A stretch of DNA of 15,508 nucleotides from NCBI GenBank assembly GCA_012267605.1, contig JAAXGF010000300.1:1-15508 (forward strand). The letters run 5' to 3'. Under the pieces are notes generated by a model. It saw nothing but the letters and a program-made list of their open reading frames with translations, was not told the origin of the DNA and searched no databases. The position numbers were made by a program, and so were the translations under genes. Of the stretch, positions 1 through 7,001 are shown one piece after another; positions within the stretch are counted from its first letter, which is position 1; the number at the start of each line of letters is the position of its first letter. The DNA is from Alphaproteobacteria bacterium. Its GTDB lineage: Bacteria > Pseudomonadota > Alphaproteobacteria > JAAXGF01.

Positions 1-2
1 GA

Positions 3-206
3 AATACTTTCACAGTCTCAATCGAGTTGGCCGAAGAAGGCGTTGATTTGTCGAATCGTGTCGCGAATGGGGTCGAGGCTTCAAAAGCTGAACTGGCCGC
101 GATGCGCGATGATATCGTCCAGCTTCGCAAGGAAAACCGCAGTCTCGCGGATGCGCTCGCTGCAGTAGTCAACCGGGCGGTGGTCCAGCCTGCGTCCATT
201 AATTAA
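3..206 (+). CDS. 3' end of a phage-block protein with a coiled-coil-like C-terminus (partial)
   Basis: The third reading frame is open from the window edge to a TAA at 204-206 and gives the last 67 residues of a protein whose start lies outside the window. The middle (roughly residues 21-58 of the fragment) is rich in Ala, Leu, Glu, Arg and Asp with heptad-like spacing, which suggests a coiled coil such as those in trimeric tail fibres or chaperones. Only 14 bases separate its stop from the next gene, on the same strand, so it probably belongs to the same late phage operon. No family is recognised. The call as coding rests on the open frame, the codon pattern and the close spacing. Confidence 0.6.
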   Translation, partial: NTFTVSIELAEEGVDLSNRVANGVEASKAELAAMRDDIVQLRKENRSLADALAAVVNRAVVQPASIN

Positions 207-207
207 T

Positions 208-212
208 GAGGG
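208..212 (+). promoter_or_regulatory. Ribosome binding site of the 221 gene
   Basis: GAGGG lies 8 bases before the ATG at 221, just after the stop of the previous gene. It supports that start. Confidence 0.55.
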
Positions 213-220
213 CGATTTAA

Positions 221-1213
221 ATGGCGACTGAAATGCCGATCAACATCAATGACATGGTGAAAGAGACGGCCGACGTTGTTGGTGTTGGTGGTAACTATTC
301 CTTAAATGGTGCGGTCGCTGGATTTTTTAGTTTCGTTGGATCCGGGTTCGCAACGAAGAAAGTCATCTACCGGGCGACCGACGGAATCGATATCGAGATC
401 GCCGAAGCGACGGTTAATTCGGGAAGCCCGGACACCATCACCCGGCCGGCAACGGACGGCGATATCATCCGCTCAACCAACAATGACAGTCGGGTGAATT
501 GGGCGTCTGGTACGACGGTCGAAATCATAAATTTCGTCAACGCGTCGCGCATGAAATCACTAATCGACGCGCTAGAGCTGCTCGACGCGAAAGGCAAAAT
601 TCTCACCCACAGCGGCTCGGCCGTCATGGCCAAGGCGATTGGTGCCACGAATGGGCATGTAGCGACCGTCAACTCTGCCCACGCCCACGGGTGGGATTGG
701 GAGGCACAAGCGCCGGGAGGTTCGGAGCACATCGAAACGATCGACGCGAGCGCAGCATCCTCCGTTGAATTCACGACGGGCATAAACGCCAACCATCGAA
801 AATACATAGTTCATGGGACGCACTTAACTGGAAGCGCGGACCCGATGTCACCGCAATTAGACCTCTCCGACGATGCCGGGAGCACTTGGAAATCAGATGC
901 AAATTATGATTTTGACGAGTCGCCCGTTGGCACCCCAAGCACTAACAATACGTTCTTGCCTTTGGGTTCTACGGGTACAGCTGCCGGTGAAAACATGTCG
1001 ATTGAATTTTGGATCTTCGCGCCGGCCGTCGCTGGCTATAAACATGGGTGGTTCAGGACAGTGCAAACTACCCATGCTGGTGCTTTGGACGCCAATTTCG
1101 AAACCGCATGGCGTTTTGATTTAAATTCAGGCTTCGTCTGTAACGGGATAAGAATTAGGCCGTCGTCTGGAACGATGACCGGCAAATTCACGCTGATCGG
1201 GTATTCGATTTGA
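221..1213 (+). CDS. Phage tail/appendage structural protein
   Basis: This 330-residue protein is read as a phage tail or appendage component. Residues about 30-110 hold a pattern seen in prophage tail proteins: a Val-Ile-Tyr-Arg-Ala-Thr-Asp-Gly strand, then Gly-Ser-Pro-Asp-Thr-Ile-Thr-Arg and a Val-Asn-Trp-Ala-Ser-Gly-Thr stretch. This looks like a small beta domain that displays a fill or quantity value. The C-terminal part from about residue 170 is beta-rich with Gly, Ser and Thr and ends in a hydrophobic strand, like a receptor-binding or jelly-roll domain. There is no signal peptide or membrane segment. The stop TGA at 1211-1213 overlaps the TTG start of the next gene, so translation is probably coupled. 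The exact virion role is inferred from position and composition. Confidence 0.65.
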   Translation: MATEMPININDMVKETADVVGVGGNYSLNGAVAGFFSFVGSGFATKKVIYRATDGIDIEIAEATVNSGSPDTITRPATDGDIIRSTNNDSRVNWASGTTVEIINFVNASRMKSLIDALELLDAKGKILTHSGSAVMAKAIGATNGHVATVNSAHAHGWDWEAQAPGGSEHIETIDASAASSVEFTTGINANHRKYIVHGTHLTGSADPMSPQLDLSDDAGSTWKSDANYDFDESPVGTPSTNNTFLPLGSTGTAAGENMSIEFWIFAPAVAGYKHGWFRTVQTTHAGALDANFETAWRFDLNSGFVCNGIRIRPSSGTMTGKFTLIGYSI

Positions 1214-2827
1214 CCGGCTTTGGTGCGATCGGCGAGCTGGCGATCGGCGGGGTATCGGGTACGTCGAGTGGGTCTCCCAGCCACATCGAGACGTTGCTGC
1301 AAAATCCCGATTTGCCGCGGCGGGTCCTGGCCTTCACCACGGTTTACAATCCGGATACGCCAGGCACTGAGACGGAGTATTCCGCCGACGGCGATTTCAT
1401 CTCCGAACCGACGGACACGCCGGCAAACACCTATTTCGAGCCGCGGATTACAGGAGGCTTCACTTTAGACAACAACATGGGTGGCATTGGCAGCCAGCGA
1501 ATTGGCGACCGCGCGCTGCCCCGGCCGGGAACTCTTCAATTAGCGATCGCCGATGGCGATCTCGATTCCAAATTACCGCCGAAACGGTTCTACGTTGATC
1601 GTGCCCTGGAAATTCGTCTGGGCGCCCCTGATGCGCCGCTGTCGCAGTTCGGAACACTATTCAAGGGGAAGATGGCGGGGGTTCAGTTCGACCGCCTGGA
1701 GCTCGTTATCCTCCTCCAGGGAGGCCCTACACCTCGTCGACAAACCGATTCAGACAAACACATATGCCGGCACTGGAGGGCTGGAGGGCGGCGAAAACCT
1801 AGAAGGCAAGTTCAAGCCGGTGACCCTTGGCGAGGTTTACCAGGTCGAACCCGTCTTGGTGGACCCAGCGAATTTGATTTACCAACTCCACGACGGTTCT
1901 ATGTCCGAGGTGGTCGCAGTGCGCGACAACGGCGATGCGCTCAGCTTCAACGCAGACGTCGCAGATATTACGGCGGCCGCTCCGGGGATCGGACCGCCGG
2001 TCCAATACAATACCAGCTTGGCGAACGGGTACATCCGTCTCGGTGCACAAACTGGTGTGATCACCGTCGATCTCAAGGGCGACAATAACAGCGGCTATAT
2101 TGATACGGTTGGCGCGATCATTCGGCGGCTCCTCGCGAATGTCGTTGGGCTTACCGATCCCGACGATTTACATGTTCCAGCATTTACGGAAATGGAGATT
2201 CGCGCGCCGGAAACCGTTGGGTTCTTCGCCGGCGCTGAACGTGAGTTCAGGTTGCCCGAGGTGATCGATCTCTTGATCAACTCGGTGTTCGGATTCTGGG
2301 GCATGCGCCCCGACGGTCGATTCACACTTGGCATTATCCGGCCGCCCGGTACGCCAGCCGCGACGTATACCGACAACGAGCTCATCGAGTTCGATTTTCT
2401 TGAGGCGCCACCGCCAACGAAGAAACTGAATTTTCGGCACCGACCGAATTGGCGTGTGTTGTCGCCAACAGAGATCGCCGGCGTCGTCTCGGATGCCAAC
2501 CGCGAGCTGTTCGGCAAGGATTATCTTGACAGCGAAAAGTCCGATGCTTCGGTCGGGACTACGCATCCCGGCGCCCAAGAATTAATCTTGACTTCGCTGC
2601 TGGCGAGCACGGTCGAGGCCGTCACCGTAAGGGATAGAGTGTTCGACTTGTTGAAGGAATACCGGGCGCCAGCGCGCGCCCAAGTGCGGGACGCGGCATT
2701 CGCCAGGCGGATCGGCGAATCGGTCAAGATCACGTCAAGCCGTCTCGGCCTCGACACAAGTTTTCTGATTACAGGGGTGCGCAGTACGTCGGGGGAACCG
2801 AGCGTGAGTTTAACGTTATGGGGGTAA
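1210..2827 (+). pseudogene. Large phage tail protein, broken by a one-base frameshift
   Basis: Two overlapping frames make up one protein. From the TTG at 1210 the first frame reads well to the Leu-Leu codons at 1711-1716. From 1718 the next frame continues with Arg-Glu-Ala-Leu-His-Leu-Val-Asp-Lys and then a Tyr-Ala-Gly-Thr-Gly-Gly segment, which resembles prophage tail proteins as I remember them. Skipping the C at 1717 restores about 538 residues, ending at the TAA at 2825-2827. Past 1717 the first frame runs into Arg-rich text of low quality until 2088, and the second frame before 1718 is also non-protein-like. The middle and C-terminal parts are mixed alpha/beta and include Thr-Tyr-Ala-Gly repeats typical of baseplate or tail-hub proteins. 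The lesion may be a real mutation or a sequencing error. The next gene begins 9 bases later. Confidence 0.7.
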
Positions 2828-2836
2828 GGCAATACC

Positions 2837-3661
2837 ATGGCTAATCCTCTTTTCGGCCGCTTCGCAAACTTTGACGCTGCCACCATCGACAGTAAATCTG
2901 GCGAGGTCGCGATGCTTCCGGTCACGAATCTGCAAGATTTCCAACCCGGCAAGGTGTGGCGCGTCACATCGGGCCTCGACAAGGTGTGGGTCGTGCTCGA
3001 TCTCGGCACGGCGATCGCCGTCAATTTGGTCGGTTTACTCGCGACCAATGTGTCCTCGGCCGCGACTTTGCGGGTGATGGCTGATGCAACTTTGTCGACC
3101 ATTCAAGGTGCGTCACCGTCTGGTCCGTTCGATTACGACAGCGGCACGGTCAATGCCATGCCCAAGCGTGATCTGCCCTCCGATTGGGGGCCGGGGCCGG
3201 TACTCCATTTTCCGTCGTCAGCGCAGACCTATCGCTATTGGCGGATCGAACTTCACGATTCAGGAAATTCCGACGGCTATGTACAGGCTGGGCGCGGCAT
3301 CATCGACGCCGCCTGGCAACCGGCGCGAAATGTCCAGCACGGATGGTCATGGAGGACATCGGACGAAAGCCCCCGGGTTTCCTCCATTAGCGGCCAGACT
3401 TTTGTCGATGTCCGACCAAAGCGTCGATTTCAGGAAGGTGATCTCAAATTTCTCGACGCGTCGGACATATACAATTCAGGGGCAGAACTCATACGGGCGC
3501 TGGGCACGTCCCGCGATGTGTTGCTAGTTGCGGATCCGTCATCAACCGGCCTTCGCCTGGCACAACAAACCATTCACGGCCTATTGGAAGAATTGGAACC
3601 GGTGGTGAACCGCGTTGCGGATGTTTACGACTGGCGCTTCCGTGTTGGAGAAATTCTCTAG
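2837..3661 (+). CDS. Phage structural protein with discoidin-like N-terminal half
   Basis: This 274-residue protein begins with ATG 9 bases after the large tail protein. Residues about 35-150 resemble a galactose-binding or discoidin jelly roll: Lys-Val-Trp-Arg-Val-Thr, then Val-Val-Leu-Asp-Leu-Gly-Thr, a Val-Gly-Leu-Leu-Ala-Thr-Asn turn, and finally Tyr-Arg-Tyr-Trp-Arg-Ile-Glu-Leu. That order is typical of the fold. The C-terminal half (about 160-274) is a separate domain with conserved-looking aromatic strands and the ending Tyr-Asp-Trp-Arg-Phe-Arg-Val. It probably sits at the tail tip or side fibres and may bind carbohydrate; this is inference from fold and neighbours. Its TAG stop shares its last G with the GTG start of the next gene, which points to coupled translation. 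Confidence 0.65.
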   Translation: MANPLFGRFANFDAATIDSKSGEVAMLPVTNLQDFQPGKVWRVTSGLDKVWVVLDLGTAIAVNLVGLLATNVSSAATLRVMADATLSTIQGASPSGPFDYDSGTVNAMPKRDLPSDWGPGPVLHFPSSAQTYRYWRIELHDSGNSDGYVQAGRGIIDAAWQPARNVQHGWSWRTSDESPRVSSISGQTFVDVRPKRRFQEGDLKFLDASDIYNSGAELIRALGTSRDVLLVADPSSTGLRLAQQTIHGLLEELEPVVNRVADVYDWRFRVGEIL

Positions 3662-3963
3662 TGGTTTGCTCATTCGGCGCGAGCATCCTGGTGGCAAGTC
3701 TTTCACCATTGGATCCGCCACCGGTGACTAATCAACTGGCTCAATGTGGGCCGCGTGCGGCCATGCTCTATCACCTTGCCAAGAATTTTGACGAGCGACC
3801 GGCGTGGCAAGGCAGCCTGCTTAACGGGGTACGCATAGAGATCACAATCTCCAAACGTGGAAATTGGACACTGCTGATTACACCACCCGCCAAAAACAGC
3901 TGTATCATGGCATCCGGACACGATTGGCTCCCTGCATCGGCCGCCGATCCCATCGGTGAATAA
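3661..3963 (+). CDS. Small secreted-type protein of an alphaproteobacterial family, in a phage operon
   Basis: This 100-residue protein starts at a GTG that overlaps the previous stop by one base. The first 16 residues are hydrophobic but lack the usual Lys/Arg, so export is uncertain. The core follows a pattern I associate with small periplasmic proteins of alphaproteobacteria: Cys29-Gly-Pro-Arg-Ala, then a Leu-Ala-x-x-Phe-Asp-Glu segment, a Gly-Asn-Trp-Thr-Leu-Leu-Ile-Thr strand and Ser-Cys81-Ile-Met-Ala-Ser-Gly. Cys29 and Cys81 could form a disulfide. The function of that family is not known to me. Its place inside a phage late operon is unusual and suggests a cargo gene acting on the host envelope. 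The next start is 5 bases away. Confidence 0.6.
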   Translation: MVCSFGASILVASLSPLDPPPVTNQLAQCGPRAAMLYHLAKNFDERPAWQGSLLNGVRIEITISKRGNWTLLITPPAKNSCIMASGHDWLPASAADPIGE

Positions 3964-3968
3964 CCCTG

Positions 3969-4340
3969 GTGAATCGTGAAGATGGCCCGTTGACGCGCGG
4001 CGGTTGGCGTAAACTCGTTGCAGCGAGTAGCGTTGTATTGCCGTTGGTGTTTTACACTGGTGTAACCTGGCGTGAAATCGCCGAAATTAGCGTTGCAAAC
4101 GAGACGCTGGCGCAAGCGCTGAAGGAGCATCGGTCCCATCCGCGTTTTCACCAAAATTTAGTTACCGAAACACGGCTGCAGCGCGATCAAGACGAACGGG
4201 TGAATCGCGAGCTAGAAATCCTGCGCGGCAAGGCTGAGAACATCGAGCGTACAGTAATCCGCATCGAGACAAAACTTGAATCGGCGACACCAAAGGACGT
4301 CCTCGAATTTCTCAGGCAACGCTATCCCGAAGTCGACTGA
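3969..4340 (+). CDS. Membrane-anchored coiled-coil protein, possible spanin-like or holin-accessory protein
   Basis: This 123-residue protein starts with GTG. Residues 1-14 are polar with Arg and Lys, residues about 15-33 form one hydrophobic segment, and residues about 45-105 are strongly charged with heptad-like spacing (Glu, Arg, Leu, Ile), so a type II membrane protein with a coiled coil is predicted. This layout fits inner-membrane spanins and other small phage lysis-region proteins, but no family motif is visible. The position after the tail genes and close to a holin-like gene and a lipoprotein agrees with a lysis role. Its TGA stop overlaps the ATG of the next gene by one base. The spanin idea is inference only. 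Confidence 0.6.
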   Translation: MNREDGPLTRGGWRKLVAASSVVLPLVFYTGVTWREIAEISVANETLAQALKEHRSHPRFHQNLVTETRLQRDQDERVNRELEILRGKAENIERTVIRIETKLESATPKDVLEFLRQRYPEVD

Positions 4341-4552
4341 TGTACCTCCCAATTTGCTGGCTGCTGGGTCACCATAAACGTAGGAGTTACCGGTTCTCCG
4401 ACTACTCGAGCAACTTCGGCCAAGCCGACATCGGCTATTACCATTGCCTGCGCTGTCACTGTGTAATTCGGGAACAATTGTCGCGGCAAACGTTTCCGCC
4501 AATGTTTCATTTTCGACGGTTCGGACGTGCCAAGAGCGACGAGGCCGAATAG
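4340..4552 (+). CDS. Small phage zinc-ribbon protein, DUF1660-like
   Basis: This 70-residue basic protein has Cys6 followed by Gly-His-His (10-12), then about 24 residues, then Cys36-Leu-Arg-Cys39 and a further Cys41. The C-x4-H and C-x2-C arrangement fits a treble-clef or zinc-ribbon fold and resembles short prophage proteins grouped as DUF1660, which begin with a Cys-x-x-x-Gly-His-Lys pattern. The ATG overlaps the previous TGA, supporting coupled translation. The tail from residue 45 is basic and likely disordered. A role in nucleic-acid or protein binding is inferred from the zinc site; nothing in the sequence fixes its target. Confidence 0.6.
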   Translation: MYLPICWLLGHHKRRSYRFSDYSSNFGQADIGYYHCLRCHCVIREQLSRQTFPPMFHFRRFGRAKSDEAE

Positions 4553-4667
4553 CGAAAGCTCATATTATCGAGTCGATCGTAGAATTAAAATTCAGCCTCT
4601 TTGATCAGCCGCATCAGCTCTCTCGGCCACTTGGTCGAGTGGGACCATAGTCACGTCCGATACTTGT

Positions 4668-4690
4668 CGTGCCGACCAAACCGTGCCGAC
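4668..4690 (+). repeat. Short direct repeat before the holin-like gene
   Basis: CGTGCCGAC occurs at 4668-4676 and again at 4682-4690, separated by CAAAC. It lies in the 165-base gap (4553-4717) that holds no convincing gene. The gap also contains GAATT-AA-AATTC at 4582-4593. Nothing else is clear there, and no promoter can be named. Confidence 0.25.
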
Positions 4691-4705
4691 GAAATCATCA
4701 TCAAA

Positions 4706-4710
4706 AGAGG
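4706..4710 (+). promoter_or_regulatory. Ribosome binding site of the holin-like gene
   Basis: AGAGG lies 7 bases before the ATG at 4718. It fixes that start over the in-frame ATG at 4601, which has no such site. Confidence 0.55.
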
Positions 4711-4717
4711 AATTGAA

Positions 4718-4915
4718 ATGGACGGAAAATCCGTTCCCGACAAAGCGCTGGTCGGAAGCACCGCTGGCTATGTGCTCGGTAAGGCGTTGATCAGCACGGT
4801 GCCGCTCATGTGGCCCGAAGTTCAACTTTCGGCCTAGCAACACGCTAGTTTCGTTGAGGCCCTAGCCATCGTTTTGGGTGTTTTCGTTACTTACGTGAAA
4901 AGGAAAACTCAATGA
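4718..4915 (+). pseudogene. Holin-like small membrane protein interrupted by an in-frame TAG
   Basis: The ATG at 4718 opens a frame that meets TAG at 4835-4837 after 39 codons, then continues in the same frame for 25 more codons to TGA at 4913-4915. Read through, it is a 65-codon protein with two hydrophobic segments: about residues 11-31, and 49-59 (Leu-Ala-Ile-Val-Leu-Gly-Val-Phe-Val-Thr-Tyr), followed by a basic end Val-Lys-Arg-Lys-Thr-Gln. This matches small phage holins, in which the second segment follows a Gln/Glu/Asp-rich loop. The TAG sits in that loop (Leu-Ser-Ala-stop-Gln-His), where Gln or Glu would be expected; each is one base change from TAG. The final TGA overlaps the ATG of the lipoprotein gene as ATGA, so the longer frame is the original gene. 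Confidence 0.6.
4898..4903 (+). promoter_or_regulatory. Ribosome binding site of the lipoprotein gene
   Basis: AAAGGA lies 8 bases before the ATG at 4912 and is inside the 3' end of the holin-like frame. Confidence 0.5.
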
Positions 4916-5253
4916 CTAACTTCGTTATACGCACCGGCGCCCTTTGGCTGCTGGTTGCCACCCTCACCCTCGGCGCCTTGGCATTGGGTGGCTGTGGCCT
5001 GACTCCACAAGGCGATGCTGTACGTATCGCGATCAAGGAACAGGGGTCCCAGGCCTACGATGAAGGATTGCAAAATTCGCAATTTTTCATTTGCCACGCG
5101 GCTTCGATTGGTTCCATCAAACGCACGTACGGCACTTCGAATGAACGAGCGAAAGAGTATGCCGCCTTCTGCCTTCTGACGGACGCTGAGAGCCATATAA
5201 TTGAATCGTCAGCAATCGGGCGATTGCCCGCGGGGAGTAATACAGCACCATAA
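4912..5253 (+). CDS. Phage-block lipoprotein with two further cysteines
   Basis: This 113-residue protein has a short basic N-terminus (Arg7), a hydrophobic stretch about 10-25 and a lipobox Leu-Gly-Gly-Cys with Cys28 as the likely lipidated residue. The mature part contains Cys61 in a Phe-Ile-Cys-His-Ala-Ala-Ser-Ile-Gly-Ser segment and Cys87 in Tyr-Ala-Ala-Phe-Cys. The two could pair, and I recall this spacing from small lipoproteins in alphaproteobacterial prophages. It begins inside the end of the holin-like frame (ATGA overlap) and is the last + strand gene of the phage block. An outer-membrane spanin partner or an envelope-altering lipoprotein are both possible; neither is proven. Confidence 0.7.
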   Translation: MTNFVIRTGALWLLVATLTLGALALGGCGLTPQGDAVRIAIKEQGSQAYDEGLQNSQFFICHAASIGSIKRTYGTSNERAKEYAAFCLLTDAESHIIESSAIGRLPAGSNTAP

Positions 5254-5300
5254 TATCTTCGCGAAAATTTTGCGCCTCCGAAAAACAATACTTTGGTCCC

Positions 5301-5789
5301 TCAATTCCCGTTTAGACGCTTTCCTTCCCGCCACTCCCAGGGGGGAACAAAATCGCCGCGCCACACGCCCCTACCCTCCTCGATAGCTGCGGCTTGCTCT
5401 CCCGCGTAATTGAACCTGCCGACGGGCAACGCCAAGGCCCAGCCGTGCCGAACCAGCCAGGCGTTCAAATCCTCCTCACCGACGAAGCAAACTACCTCGG
5501 GCCGATCATACACGTCGATATTCCGCTGGTGGCAGCAGACTCGTTTTCCGGCTATCTTCTCTCGAAGCGCCGAAGCCGAGGCGTCACCGCACGCCCAGTC
5601 GGAATTCCCATCTCTGCAAATCTGATTCCACTCCATGGCATCAATCCCAAACAAGGCAAGATCCTGCCCATTGAAAATAAGTGAATCCCCGTCCCTCGCC
5701 GACATTTCACCGATGAATTCGGTAGCGAGAACCTCAGAAGCCCAGCAGCTTCCCGCGAAAAGGCCAACGACAAAAATTTGCCATTTCAT
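5301..5789 (-). CDS. Exported SNase-like (thermonuclease-fold) protein
   Basis: The ATG at 5789 gives 162 residues and leaves a normal signal peptide (Met-Lys-Trp-Gln, then a hydrophobic core, cleavage near Ala17-Ala22); an upstream GTG at 5825 would add 12 residues before it and is less likely. AGGA lies 10 bases upstream. The domain from about 25 to 155 has the SNase order: Asp33-Gly-Asp35-Ser, Phe-Gly-Ile-Asp50-Ala-Met-Glu53, a Tyr-Asp-Arg96-Pro segment, Asp-Leu-Asn-Ala-Trp-Leu-Val, and Val-Pro-Pro-Trp-Glu-Trp-Arg near the end. Asp35, Asp50, Glu53 and Arg96 match the catalytic or metal residues of staphylococcal nuclease. The first catalytic arginine position appears to be Ala45, so activity may be reduced. 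It faces the phage operon tail to tail and may be a host gene. Confidence 0.8.
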   Translation of the reverse strand: MKWQIFVVGLFAGSCWASEVLATEFIGEMSARDGDSLIFNGQDLALFGIDAMEWNQICRDGNSDWACGDASASALREKIAGKRVCCHQRNIDVYDRPEVVCFVGEEDLNAWLVRHGWALALPVGRFNYAGEQAAAIEEGRGVWRGDFVPPWEWREGKRLNGN

Positions 5790-5913
5790 GCGCCAGTTAT
5801 CCTGGATTCCCGTGCACCCTGACACGTCAACAAATCAAATACCTCGTACATGAACAACGCGGCTGATCTTGCTACCGCGAACACCCCCCATGATCGATAC
5901 CTGGGCGACGCGG

Positions 5914-6855
5914 TCAACAGGCTGTTTTCAGTGGGGCCCATGCACGATCGCGGTGGCCGAAATTAAACAGCTCCGGATGCAATATTTCGGCCAAGATTTC
6001 CAGCGACTCCACGAGACGAGGCCCGGGCCGATTAAAAAATTGGTGCCCGTCAGTAACGAATACCCGGCCGCCACGCACGGCGCGCAAATCGTTCCATCCT
6101 GACTGGGCTTGCAAATGGCGCGCCTCCTTTACAACACGGCTCATGACGAATCCGCACGGCAGCACGATGATCACCTCTGGATCAGCGGCCACGAGATCGT
6201 CCCAGTCTATGTAGGGCGAATGTTTGCCAGCCTCACCGAACAGGTTTTCGCCGCCCGCCATTTCCACCAAGCTTGGCATCCAGTTAGCCGCAGCCATGAG
6301 GGGATCAATCCATTCGATGCAGGCAATTGTGGGGCGACCGCACGAACTCTCTGCGGTTTCTTTAATCTCAGTCATTCGCGCACGCATCTGAGCGATCAAG
6401 TTCTCGCCCCGATCCGAGCAAATGAGGGCTTCGGCGACGCGCGTGATGTCGCACCAAACCTCTTCCAAACCCTCGGGCCGAAGTGAAACGATCTTCACCG
6501 ATTCGGACATCCAACCGCAAACCGCCTGTTCAACATCTTTCAGAGTTACGGCACACACTTCGCACTGATCCTGCGTTACAATCACGTCAGGGCGAAGCGC
6601 CCGCAATTTATCGGCGTCCACACTGTAAACCGACAGACCGGTTTCTAGCACTTCCCGAACCCGGTCATCGATGTCACGGCTTGATCCCTGCGTCGAGAAT
6701 TTTGGTTCCGTTATTTGCGGAAGTTGGTTTACCTCGGCTGGATAATCACATTCGTGGGAACGGCCGACCAGCCAATCCCCGCGGCCAATCCCGTGAACGA
6801 TTTCCGTCCCGCTGGCGATGAGTGAAACAACCCGCATTTTTGACTGCCCGTTCAT
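5914..6855 (-). CDS. Cobalamin-binding-type solute-binding protein without signal peptide (BtuF-like)
   Basis: This 313-residue protein has the fold of metal-chelate or B12-binding periplasmic proteins (PF01497). It opens with Arg-Val-Val-Ser-Leu-Ile-Ala-Ser-Gly-Thr-Glu-Ile-Val (8-20), then Ser-His-Glu-Cys-Asp-Tyr-Pro (33-39), and contains Thr-Gln-Asp-Gln-Cys98-Glu-Val-Cys101. I associate the last motif with the cytoplasmic cobalamin-binding branch of the family. No signal peptide or lipobox is present, so it is probably not a transport subunit, and no BtuC or BtuD lies nearby. The start at 6855 has GAGGAG about 10 bases upstream; Met7 is an alternative. It is divergent from the radical SAM gene. 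Ligand and role remain unproven. Confidence 0.75.
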   Translation of the reverse strand: MNGQSKMRVVSLIASGTEIVHGIGRGDWLVGRSHECDYPAEVNQLPQITEPKFSTQGSSRDIDDRVREVLETGLSVYSVDADKLRALRPDVIVTQDQCEVCAVTLKDVEQAVCGWMSESVKIVSLRPEGLEEVWCDITRVAEALICSDRGENLIAQMRARMTEIKETAESSCGRPTIACIEWIDPLMAAANWMPSLVEMAGGENLFGEAGKHSPYIDWDDLVAADPEVIIVLPCGFVMSRVVKEARHLQAQSGWNDLRAVRGGRVFVTDGHQFFNRPGPRLVESLEILAEILHPELFNFGHRDRAWAPLKTAC

Positions 6856-7001
6856 CTTCTTATAATCTCCTCATCATAATCCATAGCGCAAGCGCAACAC
6901 GATAAATCTTCCCGCCGGATCAACACCCAATTCCTGCGTCGCCAGTTGTTCGCTACTCCGTACCAATACCGCCGTTGCTCACCACGCCGTCGCGGCCTAG
7001 A

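Noticed and set aside
1700..1735. Programmed +1 frameshift in the tail gene
   Set aside because: There is no stop codon or known slippery signal at the junction, so an indel is simpler.
1718..2088. Continuation of the first tail frame after the frameshift
   Set aside because: It is Arg- and Gly-rich shadow text, while the other frame carries convincing tail-protein sequence.
4601..4717. Upstream extension of the holin-like frame
   Set aside because: The ATG at 4718 has a ribosome binding site and gives the usual holin size; the extension is polar and without family features.
6856..7001. Cobalamin riboswitch before the BtuF-like gene
   Set aside because: No B12-box-like GCCACTG element or matching stem pattern was found on the minus strand.
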